In this document: piece after piece, positions 43,964 through 52,674 of the stretch | How the letters are laid out: the number at the start of each line of letters is the position of its first letter | Position numbering within the stretch: position 1 is the first letter of the stretch | Origin: Comamonas sp. lk | GTDB lineage: Bacteria > Pseudomonadota > Gammaproteobacteria > Burkholderiales > Burkholderiaceae_C | NCBI RefSeq assembly: GCF_900564145.1 | Contig: NZ_UOOB01000001.1 | Coordinates: 1,676,754-1,740,753, forward strand | DNA: 64,000 nt | Reading direction: 5' to 3' | Program-made: the position numbers and the translations under genes | Notes under the pieces: generated by a model | Told to the model about the DNA's origin: nothing | The model's database searches: none | What the model saw: the letters and a program-made list of their open reading frames with translations, nothing else

Positions 43964-44887
43964 TCAGGCTGCAACAGCGGCTTCAGCGGGCTCAAAGCGG
44001 CCAGCCAGGATTTCTTCGGCAAACATCTCGGCCGTGCGCGCGGCGGCGGCGGTCATGATGTCCAGATTGCCGGCGTACTTGGGCAGGTAGTCGCCCAGAC
44101 CTTCGACTTCCATGTAGATGGAGACGCGGTTGCCGTCGATCACAGGGCCGTTGACCAGCTTGTAGCCGGGTACGTACTTCTGCACTTCCTTGATCATGGC
44201 GTGCACCGAAGCCTCGATTTCAGCGGGCTTGGGGGTGTCCACGGTCAAGCAGTGAATGGTGTCGCGCATGATCAGTGGCGGCTCGGCCGGGTTGATCACG
44301 ATGATGGCCTTGCCCTTTTGGGCGCCGCCAATTTTTTCGACAGCGCCGGCGGTGGTGCGGGTGAATTCATCAATGTTCTTGCGGGTGCCGGGGCCGACCG
44401 ATTTGCTGGAGACGGTGGCCACGATTTCACCGTAGCTCACGGCTTGCACGCGCGAGACCGCTGCCACCATGGGGATGGTGGCCTGGCCGCCGCAGGTGAC
44501 CATGTTCACGTTCATGGCCTTTTCGGCAACCTTCTCGGCCAAGTTCACGCTGGGCACGCAGTAAGGGCCAATGGCAGCAGGGGTCAGGTCGATCATCAGC
44601 ACGCCCAGCTCGTTGAGCTTGCGGCTGTTTTCGGCATGGACATAGGCGCTGGTGGCATCGAAGGCGATCTGAATGCCGTCTTCCTTGACGAAGGGCAGCA
44701 GGCCGTCCACACCTTCGGCCGTGGTCTTGATGCCCATTTCGCGGGCACGCTTCAAGCCATCGGATTCGGGGTCGATACCGACCATCCACACAGGCTCCAG
44801 AATGGAAGAGCGCTGCAGTTTCATGAGCAGATCGGTGCCGATATTGCCGGGACCGATCAGTGCGCACTTGATCTTTTTTTGCGTCAT
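43964..44887 (-). CDS. tesF: Acylating aldehyde dehydrogenase (propanal/acetaldehyde)
   Basis: 307 aa. [10 protein letters not shown] binds NAD; Cys132 ([11 protein letters not shown]) is at the same number as the catalytic Cys of DmpF. It converts propanal (or acetaldehyde) from the TesG reaction to propionyl-CoA with NAD+ and CoA. Length and motif order are normal. Start at ATG 44887 after AAGACACC, with a weak ribosome binding site; 6 bp separate it from tesE, so it is translated from the shared message. Confidence 0.93.
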   Translation of the reverse strand: MTQKKIKCALIGPGNIGTDLLMKLQRSSILEPVWMVGIDPESDGLKRAREMGIKTTAEGVDGLLPFVKEDGIQIAFDATSAYVHAENSRKLNELGVLMIDLTPAAIGPYCVPSVNLAEKVAEKAMNVNMVTCGGQATIPMVAAVSRVQAVSYGEIVATVSSKSVGPGTRKNIDEFTRTTAGAVEKIGGAQKGKAIIVINPAEPPLIMRDTIHCLTVDTPKPAEIEASVHAMIKEVQKYVPGYKLVNGPVIDGNRVSIYMEVEGLGDYLPKYAGNLDIMTAAAARTAEMFAEEILAGRFEPAEAAVAA

Positions 44888-44893
44888 GGTGTC

Positions 44894-45688
44894 TTACTCA
44901 GTGAATTGAATGGAACAGCTGCCCATGCCGGCTATGACCATGTCGAAGCGGTCACCGGCAGCGGCAGGCACGAGAGGGGCGAGGGAGCCGGAAAGAATCA
45001 CTTCGCCGGCCTTGAAAGGGATGCCGAAAGCGCCCAGGGTGTTGGCCAGCCAGGCCACGGCTTCGGCAGGATGGCCTTGCACGGCGCTGCCCAGGCCAGC
45101 GCCTGCGGGCTGGCCGTTCTTGTTCATCTGCATGGCGGCAGCGGCCAGATCCAGCGAGGCCGGATCGGTGTGTTGCTTGCCGATGACGAAGACACCGCAG
45201 GAGGCGTTGTCGGCCACGGTGTCCTGAATCTTGATCTTCCAGTCGTTGATGCGCGAATCGACGATTTCGAAGCAAGGTGCGACCCATTCGGTAGCGGCCA
45301 GCACGTCTTCGCGGGTCACGCCCGGGCCTTGCAGGTCGGTCTTGAGCATGAAGGCAATTTCGCCTTCGGCACGTGGCTGGATCAGGCCGGATGCTTTGAG
45401 CGAGACGGCAGCGCCGTCTTCGAACTGCATGCTGTCGGTCAGAAAGCCGAAGTCGGGCTGGAACACGCCCAGCATGTCTTGCACGGGCTTGGAGGTCACA
45501 CCTATCTTTTTGCCAATCACGCGCTCGCCCGAGGCCTCGCGCAGGCGCAGCATGTGCAGGGAGATGTGATAGGCGTCTTCCACCGTCATTTCAGGGTGGC
45601 TGTCGGTCAGTGGTGCCAGGGTTTTGGCGGTGCGCAGCGCGTCGTAAAGGCGCTGGCCCTGGGTTTGGATGAATTCTTTGTTACTCAT
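44894..45688 (-). CDS. tesE: 2-Hydroxyhexa-2,4-dienoate hydratase
   Basis: 264 aa, MhpD/fumarylacetoacetase-like fold. GKKIGVTSKPVQDMLGV, AEGEIAFML and ASCGVFVIG are family blocks; the metal-binding acidic residues lie in the AEGEIAF block. In the steroid pathway it hydrates 2-hydroxyhexa-2,4-dienoate to 4-hydroxy-2-oxohexanoate. The ATG at 45688 (MSNKEFIQTQG) was chosen over a longer open frame because that extension runs into tesD and has no family similarity. It starts 5 bp after the tesD stop. Confidence 0.92.
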   Translation of the reverse strand: MSNKEFIQTQGQRLYDALRTAKTLAPLTDSHPEMTVEDAYHISLHMLRLREASGERVIGKKIGVTSKPVQDMLGVFQPDFGFLTDSMQFEDGAAVSLKASGLIQPRAEGEIAFMLKTDLQGPGVTREDVLAATEWVAPCFEIVDSRINDWKIKIQDTVADNASCGVFVIGKQHTDPASLDLAAAAMQMNKNGQPAGAGLGSAVQGHPAEAVAWLANTLGAFGIPFKAGEVILSGSLAPLVPAAAGDRFDMVIAGMGSCSIQFTE

Positions 45689-45693
45689 GGGAA

Positions 45694-46533
45694 TCAGCCG
45701 TTTTGCATGAAGTCGATGCAGCTGCGGTTGAACATCTCGCGGTGTTCCACCTGCACCCAGTGGCCGCACTGGTTGACCAGGATCACGCGGCAGTTCTTGA
45801 TGCCCTTGGCCAGCTTGTCGGCGCCACCCACGGGGTTGAAGGCATCCTGTATGCCCCAGAAGCCCAGCACATTGCACTTCAGCTCGGGCAGTTGCTCGGT
45901 CATGTTCGGCACCACCAGCACGGAGCGTGCTGCCTGGGTCTGGGTCTCGGCAATCGGGGCGCGCTCGTTGATGATTTCGTCGGTCAGCAGCGATTGATCC
46001 ACCAGCTGCATGGACATCACGGCACGCATGGCTTCCTTGCCCGCCTTGCCCGACTTGTAGATGTTGAACATATTGGCAATGCCGGGCATGGCCAGATAGG
46101 TGTCCAGATCTTCCACGCCGCCGGGGGCCATCAGGATCAGGCTTTTGACGTCTTCGGGGTGCTTCAATGCATAACCCAGCGCTACGGCGCCGCCCAGCGA
46201 ATTGCCCAGCAGGGTGATGTTCTTGAGACCCAGCTTGTCAACCAGGCCCTTGATGCCGGCAATGAAGAAGTCCAGGTGGTATTGCTTGGGTTCTTCCGTC
46301 TTGGAGGACAGACCGTAGCCCAGCAGATCCGGCACGATGGAGCGAAAGCCGGCCTTGGCAAACTCGGGGTAGTTGCCCTTGAAGTTGCTGTAGCCGCTGG
46401 CACCACCGCCTGCGCCGTGCAGGAAGATCACGGGATCGCCCGTACCTTGCTCGTGGTAGTGCACCCGCTGGGCTTGGCCCGCGATTTCTCCGATGTCTAC
46501 GTATTGGCCTTCGGGAATGGAAAAGTGGCTCAT
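45694..46533 (-). CDS. tesD: 4,5-9,10-Diseco steroid hydrolase
   Basis: 279 aa alpha/beta hydrolase of the BphD/HsaD family. Ser112 in LGNSLGGAV is the nucleophile at BphD numbering; FLHGAGGG forms the oxyanion loop; QCGHWVQVEH holds the His. It hydrolyses the meta-cleavage product (DSHA) to 2-hydroxyhexa-2,4-dienoate and the C/D-ring acid 9,17-dioxo-hexanorandrostanoate. ATG 46533. It is followed by tesE and preceded by tesA2 on the same strand. Confidence 0.92.
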   Translation of the reverse strand: MSHFSIPEGQYVDIGEIAGQAQRVHYHEQGTGDPVIFLHGAGGGASGYSNFKGNYPEFAKAGFRSIVPDLLGYGLSSKTEEPKQYHLDFFIAGIKGLVDKLGLKNITLLGNSLGGAVALGYALKHPEDVKSLILMAPGGVEDLDTYLAMPGIANMFNIYKSGKAGKEAMRAVMSMQLVDQSLLTDEIINERAPIAETQTQAARSVLVVPNMTEQLPELKCNVLGFWGIQDAFNPVGGADKLAKGIKNCRVILVNQCGHWVQVEHREMFNRSCIDFMQNG

Positions 46534-46606
46534 CAGTGTTCTTTATGGCTTGAGTTGAACGGCGAAGGCTTGTCTCCAGCCTTCGGATGGGGAACGGGGT
46601 AGAACT

Positions 46607-47584
46607 TCAGGCCTTGGCTTGCCAGAGCTTGGGCAGGCCGGGGTCGGTGGCGGCAATGGCTTTTTTCAGCAAATTGCGCAGGGTCACGGCTTCCATCTCG
46701 CCCAGGCGGGAGACGATGTCGGTTTCCACGGCCTTGGCGGCGGCCAGCACGTGAAGAATGGCTTCGTTGCCCTGGGCCGTCAGTTGCAGTGCCCGGGCAT
46801 GCTCGGCGCTTTCCTCCACCCAGCCCTTGCGGATCAGGGACTGCAAGGCAACCGCACCGATATCGATGCCGGTATAGGCCATGTGCGCAGCGATCTCTGC
46901 AGGCGACAGCGGCTGCTGGATGCTGAGCAGGGACAGCACGTAGAAATCGGCATCCGTCATGCCGAACTCGTTCATGGGCTTGCGTATGCCGCTCAGAAAT
47001 TGGAAGTGGGCGCGACCCATCAGATAGCCGATCAGATTCTCTGAATAAGCGGTGTCGGTATCGGCGGCAGGTTCGGTGGCAATGGCCTGCGACTTGGGCG
47101 AGGCCAGGGCGTAGCCGCCGGTGACATACAGCAGCGGTGGCGTGGGGTTGGCGTCGTAGTCCGTCACCTCGCCGACAAAAATGATGTGGTCGCCGCCGTC
47201 GTACTGGAAAGCGGTCTTGCAGCGAAAGCGGGCGCTGCAGTCCTGCAGCAGCGGTGCATGCTCTTGCTCGGAATCCAGCGGCAGGCCGGAGAATTTGTCT
47301 TCGCCGGCGCGGGCAAAGCGGTTGGACAGGGCTTCCTGCTCGTTCGAGAGGATGTGCACATTCCAGGTTGCGGCGTTCTGGAACACCGGCAGGCTGCGTG
47401 CATTCTTGGCCAGGCTCCACAGCACCATGGGTGGCTCAAGCGATACCGAGTTGAAGCTGTTGGCCGTGATTCCCACAGGCTCTCCGCCTTCGGCGCGCGT
47501 GGTGACGATGGTGACCCCGGTGCCGAACATGCCCAGAGCGCGGCGAAAGTCCTTGGGATCGAATGTGGCAGCAGTACTTTGCAT
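46607..47584 (-). CDS. tesA2: Flavin reductase of 3-HSA 4-hydroxylase, with MarR-like C-terminal domain
   Basis: 325 aa. Residues about 1-165 are a flavin reductase domain (ALGMFGTGVTIVTTR, GITANSFNSVSLEPPMVLWSL in parts, GDHIIFVGEV). Residues about 185-315 form a MarR-like helical/winged-helix region (YVLSLLSIQQPLSPAEIAAHMAYTG, ALQSLIRKGWVEE). The same fusion occurs in the reductase C1 of p-hydroxyphenylacetate hydroxylase of Acinetobacter, where the MarR-like part senses substrate. TesA2 should supply reduced flavin to TesA1 for 4-hydroxylation of 3-hydroxy-9,10-secoandrostatriene-9,17-dione. The start at 47584 follows GGAGACATTCACC. Confidence 0.88.
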   Translation of the reverse strand: MQSTAATFDPKDFRRALGMFGTGVTIVTTRAEGGEPVGITANSFNSVSLEPPMVLWSLAKNARSLPVFQNAATWNVHILSNEQEALSNRFARAGEDKFSGLPLDSEQEHAPLLQDCSARFRCKTAFQYDGGDHIIFVGEVTDYDANPTPPLLYVTGGYALASPKSQAIATEPAADTDTAYSENLIGYLMGRAHFQFLSGIRKPMNEFGMTDADFYVLSLLSIQQPLSPAEIAAHMAYTGIDIGAVALQSLIRKGWVEESAEHARALQLTAQGNEAILHVLAAAKAVETDIVSRLGEMEAVTLRNLLKKAIAATDPGLPKLWQAKA

Positions 47585-47688
47585 GGTGAATGTCTCCTTG
47601 ATGCAAGAGTGCTTGTGGCGGCCCGCTTTTGAATCCTTCACATGGACTAGCCGGGTGGATTCGGACTCGGTGATTTCCCGGGATGCAC

Positions 47689-47710
47689 CGTTAGTCTGAT
47701 CGGACGATGA
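47689..47710 (+). promoter_or_regulatory. Steroid-regulon operator O10
   Basis: CGTTAGTC-TGATCG-GACGATGA between divergent tesA2 (105 bp) and tesA1 (99 bp). The strong half faces tesA1. A single shared site could coordinate both monooxygenase components. Confidence 0.68.
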
Positions 47711-47808
47711 ACAGGCAAATGCATGGTGAGAGCATTCTTTCCCAAAGGCGTAGCGCCTTGCCCACCACACTAAAAGCCGCCAGGTGGAGCGGAAACGGAG
47801 ACTTGTTC

Positions 47809-49005
47809 ATGAACACAATGACAGACAACTACCTCACCCCCGATGCACTTGCCGTGATTGAGCGCACCAAGGCCCTGGTGCCCAAGCTGCTGGAACGTGC
47901 TCAGCAGGCGGACCGTGACGGCAAGATCAGCGACGCAACCATTCAGGAAATGGCCGAGGCAGGTCTCTTCAAGGTGCTGCAGCCCAAGCGCTGGGGCGGT
48001 TACGAGATGGATCCGCGTGTGTTCTACACCGTGCAGATGGAGCTGGCCAAAGGCTGCATGTCCACGGCCTGGATTTATGGCGTGGTCGGTGTTCACCCCT
48101 GGCAGCTGGCGCTGTTTCCCGCTCAGGCGCAGCAAGACGTGTGGGGCAAGGATGGCGGCGTGCGCATTGCCTCGACCTATATGCCCACGGGCAAGGCCGA
48201 GCCGGTAGAAGGCGGCTTCAATTTCAACGGCCGCTGGAGCTTTTCCACCGGCTCCAAGCATTGCGACTGGCTGTTCCTGGGCGGCTTGCTGCCCAAGCGC
48301 GACGGCACTCCGGGCCTGGAGCACGTGACTTTCCTGCTGCCCAAGTCCGACTACCGCATCGAAGACAACTGGGATGTGCTGGGTCTGCGCGGCACCGGCA
48401 GCCATGACATCGTGGTGGAAAACGCTTTCGTGCCTGCGCACCGCATTCAATACACCAATGACCACAGCGATTTGGGCTGCCCCGGCCGCGTGGAGAACCC
48501 GGGCTGGCTGTATCGCATTCCGTTTACCCATGTGTTCCAGCGTGCTGTGTCCACCGCCTGCCTGGGCGCGCTGGAAGGCGCGATTGCCGAATTCACCCGC
48601 CGCGCCACCTCGCACGTGGGCAAGCACGGCAACCGAATGGCGGAAGATGTGAATGCGCAGACCGCCGTGACGGAAGCCACGATTGCGGTGGATCAGCTCA
48701 AGCTGGTGATGTTCCGCAACTACGCCCGCATCGTGGACGCCGCCAAGACCGGCATCCAGCTGTCGCTGGACGAGCGTCTGCTGCAGCGTGCCCAAGCCTC
48801 CTATGTGCCCAAGCTGACGGGTCTGCACGCCAATGAGTTGATGCGTGCCTGTGCTGCCAGTGGTACTTTCAAGACCAATATGATCGAGCGCGTGTTCCGC
48901 GACATCCACCAGGGCCGCACCCATATTGCCAACAACACGGACGCTTATGTTCGCGCCTACGGCTCCCATGTGCTGGGCATTCCCAACCAGGAGCCCTTCG
49001 TCTAA
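47809..49005 (+). CDS. tesA1: 3-HSA 4-hydroxylase oxygenase component
   Basis: 398 aa two-component flavin-dependent monooxygenase of the HsaA/acyl-CoA-dehydrogenase fold. MAEAGLFKVLQPKRWGGYEMD, GRWSFSTGSKHCDWLFLGGL, VLGLRGTGSHDIVVENAFVP and NEL-MRACAASGTFKTN near the end are HsaA-type blocks. It hydroxylates 3-HSA to the catechol (3,4-DHSA) using reduced flavin from TesA2. The ATG at 47809 is preceded by GGAG with 8-nt spacing; upstream in-frame Met codons lie in the promoter region with O10. Confidence 0.9.
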   Translation: MNTMTDNYLTPDALAVIERTKALVPKLLERAQQADRDGKISDATIQEMAEAGLFKVLQPKRWGGYEMDPRVFYTVQMELAKGCMSTAWIYGVVGVHPWQLALFPAQAQQDVWGKDGGVRIASTYMPTGKAEPVEGGFNFNGRWSFSTGSKHCDWLFLGGLLPKRDGTPGLEHVTFLLPKSDYRIEDNWDVLGLRGTGSHDIVVENAFVPAHRIQYTNDHSDLGCPGRVENPGWLYRIPFTHVFQRAVSTACLGALEGAIAEFTRRATSHVGKHGNRMAEDVNAQTAVTEATIAVDQLKLVMFRNYARIVDAAKTGIQLSLDERLLQRAQASYVPKLTGLHANELMRACAASGTFKTNMIERVFRDIHQGRTHIANNTDAYVRAYGSHVLGIPNQEPFV

Positions 49006-49023
49006 TCGCTGCCACTGAAACCA

Positions 49024-49073
49024 GGCTGCGCCGCTTGCTGGGCGCAGCCCGGAGTTGCCGGGGCATTTGCCCC
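49024..49073 (+). repeat. Two consecutive intercistronic hairpins between tesA1 and tesH
   Basis: GGCTGCGCC (49024-49032) pairs with GGCGCAGCC (49041-49049); then GGGGCATTTGCCCC (49060-49073). Neither has a T run, so RNA stability or attenuation is more likely than termination. Confidence 0.6.
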
Positions 49074-49104
49074 TTCCATAAAAAAATGATCAAGGAGACA
49101 AGGC

Positions 49105-50835
49105 GTGGCAGAACAAGAATATGACGTGGTGGTGGTGGGCTCGGGTGCAGGAGCCTTGCTGGGTGCGATTCGCGCCAAGGAGCAGGGTCTGAAGACCTTG
49201 CTGATTGAAAAGACAGAGCTTTTTGGCGGCACCTCGGCATTGTCCGGTGGCGGCATCTGGATTCCGATCAACTACGATCAAAAGCACGCCGGTGTGAAAG
49301 ACGATCTGGAAACCGCTTTCAGTTACATGAAGCGCTGTGTGCGCGGCATGGCCACCGACGACCGCGTGCTGGCCTATGTGGAAACCGCCCACAAGATGGC
49401 CGATTACCTGCGCGATATCGGTATTCCTTACCGCGCCATGGCCAAGTATGCTGACTACTACCCGCATATCGAAGGTTCCAGGCCCGGTGGCCGCACCATG
49501 GATCCGGTGGATTTCAATGCCGCCAAGTTGGGTGTGGAGGCTCTGGAGAGCATGCGCCCAGGCCCTCCCGGCAATCAGCTGTTTGGCCGTATGAGCATCA
49601 ATGCCTTTGAGGCGCATTCCATGCTCTCGCGTGAGTTGAAGTCTCGCTTCACCCTCATCGGCATCATGCTCAAGTACTTCCTGGATTACCCCTGGCGCAA
49701 CAAGACCCGGCGCGATCGCCGCTTGACCGGTGGCCAGGCTTTGATTGCCGGTCTGCTGACGGCTGCACGCAAAGCCGGTGTGGAAATGTGGAGCAGCTCT
49801 GCGCTCAAGGAATTGGTTCAGGATGCCAGTGGCCGTGTGACGGGCGTCATCATTGAAAAAAGCGGCCAGCGCCAGCAGATCAATGCCAAGCGCGGCGTGC
49901 TGCTGGCTGCCGGTGGCTTTGAGCGCAACCAGGAAATGCGCGACCAGTACCTGAATAAGCCCAGCAAGGCTGAATGGACGGCGACCCCGGTGGGCGGCAA
50001 TACCGGTGATGCCCATCGAGCCGGGCAGGCTGTGGGTGCGCAGCTGCATCTGATGGATTGGTCCTGGGGCGTGCCGACCATGGATGTACCCAAGGAGCCC
50101 GCATTCCGCGGCATTTTTGTGGAGCGTTCGCTGCCGGGCTGCATGGTGGTTAATGCCAAGGGTCAACGTTTTCTCAATGAATCCGGTCCTTATCCCGAGT
50201 TTCAGCAGGCCATGCTGGCCGAGCATGCCAAGGGTAATGGCGGTGTTCCCGCGTGGATCGTGTTTGATGCAAGCTTTAGGGCCCAGAACCCCATGGGCCC
50301 CTTGATGCCTGGTTCGGCCGTGCCCGACAGCAAGCTGCGCAGAAGCTGGTTGAACAATGTGTACTGGAAGGGCGAGACGCTGGAAGATCTGGCGGCCCAG
50401 ATCGGCGTGGATGCAGCCGGTCTCAAAGACAGTGCCCGCAAGATGACGGAGTATGCCCAGAGCGGCAAGGACCTCGACTTCGATCGCGGCGGCAATGTGT
50501 TCGATCGCTACTACGGCGATCCGCGCATGAAAAACCCCAATCTGGGGGCCATAGACAAAGGTCCGTTCTACGCCATGCGCCTGTGGCCCGGCGAGATCGG
50601 AACCAAGGGTGGCCTGCTCACCGATCGCGAAGCCCGTGTGCTCGACGCGCAGGGCAAGGTCATTGAAGGGCTGTATTGCGTGGGCAACAACTCTGCTTCC
50701 GTCATGGGCCCGGCATATGCGGGGGCTGGCTCCACTTTGGGGCCTGCCATGACGTTTGCTTTTCGCGCCGTGGCCGAGATGAGCGGCAAGCCACTGCCTC
50801 TGGAACGCACCGATTTGCTGGGCAAAGCGGTCTGA
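49105..50835 (+). CDS. tesH: 3-Ketosteroid Delta1-dehydrogenase
   Basis: 576 aa flavoprotein of the fumarate reductase/KstD family. VVVVGSGAGALLGAIRAKEQG is the Rossmann FAD motif; GGTSALSGGGIWIPIN, AAGGFERNQEM and YCVGNNSASVMGPAYAGAGSTLG (in parts) are typical KstD blocks. It introduces the C1-C2 double bond into 3-ketosteroids. Start is GTG at 49105 with AAGGAGACAAGGC upstream. It precedes tesI by 14 bp. Confidence 0.92.
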   Translation: MAEQEYDVVVVGSGAGALLGAIRAKEQGLKTLLIEKTELFGGTSALSGGGIWIPINYDQKHAGVKDDLETAFSYMKRCVRGMATDDRVLAYVETAHKMADYLRDIGIPYRAMAKYADYYPHIEGSRPGGRTMDPVDFNAAKLGVEALESMRPGPPGNQLFGRMSINAFEAHSMLSRELKSRFTLIGIMLKYFLDYPWRNKTRRDRRLTGGQALIAGLLTAARKAGVEMWSSSALKELVQDASGRVTGVIIEKSGQRQQINAKRGVLLAAGGFERNQEMRDQYLNKPSKAEWTATPVGGNTGDAHRAGQAVGAQLHLMDWSWGVPTMDVPKEPAFRGIFVERSLPGCMVVNAKGQRFLNESGPYPEFQQAMLAEHAKGNGGVPAWIVFDASFRAQNPMGPLMPGSAVPDSKLRRSWLNNVYWKGETLEDLAAQIGVDAAGLKDSARKMTEYAQSGKDLDFDRGGNVFDRYYGDPRMKNPNLGAIDKGPFYAMRLWPGEIGTKGGLLTDREARVLDAQGKVIEGLYCVGNNSASVMGPAYAGAGSTLGPAMTFAFRAVAEMSGKPLPLERTDLLGKAV

Positions 50836-50849
50836 AAAGCGAGGCAAGC

Positions 50850-52589
50850 ATGAGTCAGAGCAACAAGAATCGCAGCACCATCAACCCCATTGAGTCGGCG
50901 CTTGATGTGGATTCTGCAGATGAAATCCGGTGGAGTGACAGTGCCGATGTTGTCGTGGTCGGCTGGGGCGCTGCCGGTGCCAGCGCTGCCATCGAAGCCA
51001 GGGCGCAAGGCGCTGATGTGCTGGTGATTGACCGCTTCAGCGGCGGCGGTGCCAGCGTGCTCTCGGGCGGTGTGGTCTATGCCGGTGGCGGTACCCGCTA
51101 CCAGAAGCAGGCGGGCTACGAAGACAGCCCCGAAGCCATGGCCGATTACCTCAAGCACGAGGCCAACGGGGTTGTCAGTGAGCAAACCCTGGCGCGCTTC
51201 AGCCGCGAGAGCGTCTCCAATCTGGACTGGCTGGAAAAGCAGGGCGTGCGCTTTGACTCCAGCATGCCCAAGTACAAGACTTCGTATCCACCAGACGGCG
51301 TTTATCTTTACTACTCCGGCAACGAGGTGGTCCCGGCCTATGGCAACTCCAAGCTGCAAGCCAGGCCTGCGCCGCGCGGTCACCGTGTGGTGGCCAAAGG
51401 TCAGTCAGGAGCTACTTTTTTTGCGGCCTTGAAGCAGTCCACGCTGGACAGCGGCGCGCGTGCCTTGACGCAGGCCCGGGTCCGCCGACTGGTGCGCGAG
51501 CAGGCCACGGGTCGCATCATCGGTGTGGAAGTCTGGGTTTTGCCCGAGGGCGATGCGCGTACGGAACGCCATAAAAAGCTCGACGAGCTGGTGGCCAAAT
51601 GGCGCTTGTATCAGGCACCGCGGGCCCAGGCTGGCCGCCGAGAAGCCGCGCAGATTGAAAACGAGATGGGTGAAAAGCGCTTTATCCGCGCCCACAAGGC
51701 CGTGATTCTGTCCACCGGTGGCTATATCTTCAACGCCGATCTGATGGAGCAGCATGCACCGGCCTACAAGCCGGGCTGGCTCACCGGTGCCGCTGGCTGT
51801 GATGGCTCGGGCCTGCGCCTGGGCCAGAGCGTGGGCGGCGTGGGCAAGGATTTACACAATATCTCGGCCTGGCGCTTCATCACGCCGCCTTCGGCCTGGC
51901 CCAAGGGGTTGGTGGTCAATGCCAGGGGTGAGCGCTTTTGCAATGAGCAGGTCTATGGCGCCAAGCTGGGCTACGAGATGATGGAAAAGCAGGGCGGCAA
52001 GGCCTGGCTCATCATTGACGGCAGCCTGCGCAGGCAGGCCACGTGGCAGTGTCTGTTTGGTGGCCTGTGGGCGTTCCAGTCCATGCCGGCCCTGGCGCTG
52101 ATGTACAAGGTGGCGCTCAAAGGCAGCTCGGTGGCCGATCTGGCCCGGAAGATGGGTGCCGATGCCGCCACGCTGCAGCGCCAGTTTGACGAGGCCAATG
52201 CGGCTGCGCGCGGCGAGCGTGAGGACGCCATGGGCAAGTCCAAGGATATGCGCCATGAGTTCAAAGGCGGCTCGCTGTTCGCCATCGATATCTCCATCAA
52301 TCAGAAGATGTTCCCGTTGGCCGTGCTCAGTCTGGGCGGTCTGCAGGTTAATGAAGACGACGGTGGCGTGCTCGATGGCGCGGGGCAGAACATTCCCGGT
52401 CTGTTTGCCGCCGGGCGCACAGCCATAGGCATTGCGTCATCACGCTATGTCAGCGGTCTGTCGCTGGCCGACTGTGTTTTTTCCGGTAGACGTGCCGGAC
52501 GTGCTGCCGTCGTGCTGCACGACGTGGTCAAGGCGCCTGCCATGGCAGGTGCCGGTGTCGCAGCGCTTGAGGGTATAGGTCAGTCGTAA
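50850..52589 (+). CDS. tesI: 3-Ketosteroid Delta4(5alpha)-dehydrogenase
   Basis: 579 aa FAD-dependent dehydrogenase related to TesH. VVVVGWGAAGASAAIEARAQGADVL (shortened) binds FAD; GGGASVLSGGVVYAGGG is the isoalloxazine loop; GLFAAGRTAIGIASSRYVSGLSLADC near the C-terminus closes the FAD domain. A Lys/Glu-rich insertion around residues 225-275 is absent from TesH. It creates the C4-C5 double bond in 5alpha-3-ketosteroids, complementing TesH. ATG 50850 follows GAGGCAAGC. Confidence 0.88.
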   Translation: MSQSNKNRSTINPIESALDVDSADEIRWSDSADVVVVGWGAAGASAAIEARAQGADVLVIDRFSGGGASVLSGGVVYAGGGTRYQKQAGYEDSPEAMADYLKHEANGVVSEQTLARFSRESVSNLDWLEKQGVRFDSSMPKYKTSYPPDGVYLYYSGNEVVPAYGNSKLQARPAPRGHRVVAKGQSGATFFAALKQSTLDSGARALTQARVRRLVREQATGRIIGVEVWVLPEGDARTERHKKLDELVAKWRLYQAPRAQAGRREAAQIENEMGEKRFIRAHKAVILSTGGYIFNADLMEQHAPAYKPGWLTGAAGCDGSGLRLGQSVGGVGKDLHNISAWRFITPPSAWPKGLVVNARGERFCNEQVYGAKLGYEMMEKQGGKAWLIIDGSLRRQATWQCLFGGLWAFQSMPALALMYKVALKGSSVADLARKMGADAATLQRQFDEANAAARGEREDAMGKSKDMRHEFKGGSLFAIDISINQKMFPLAVLSLGGLQVNEDDGGVLDGAGQNIPGLFAAGRTAIGIASSRYVSGLSLADCVFSGRRAGRAAVVLHDVVKAPAMAGAGVAALEGIGQS

Positions 52590-52674
52590 CCCCAGGAATC
52601 GGGGGCGGCCATGCGCCGGGCAGTTGCCTGGTGTCGGTCGCACAGTGAGTGTGTGAGAGTAAGGGGTCAAGAAA

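Noticed and set aside
44201..45997. Long open frame (about 600 codons) on the plus strand opposite tesD-tesF
   Set aside because: Antisense to three well-supported genes in GC-rich DNA; no family resemblance. The same applies to long frames opposite 18.6-20.3 kb and 23.1-25.0 kb.
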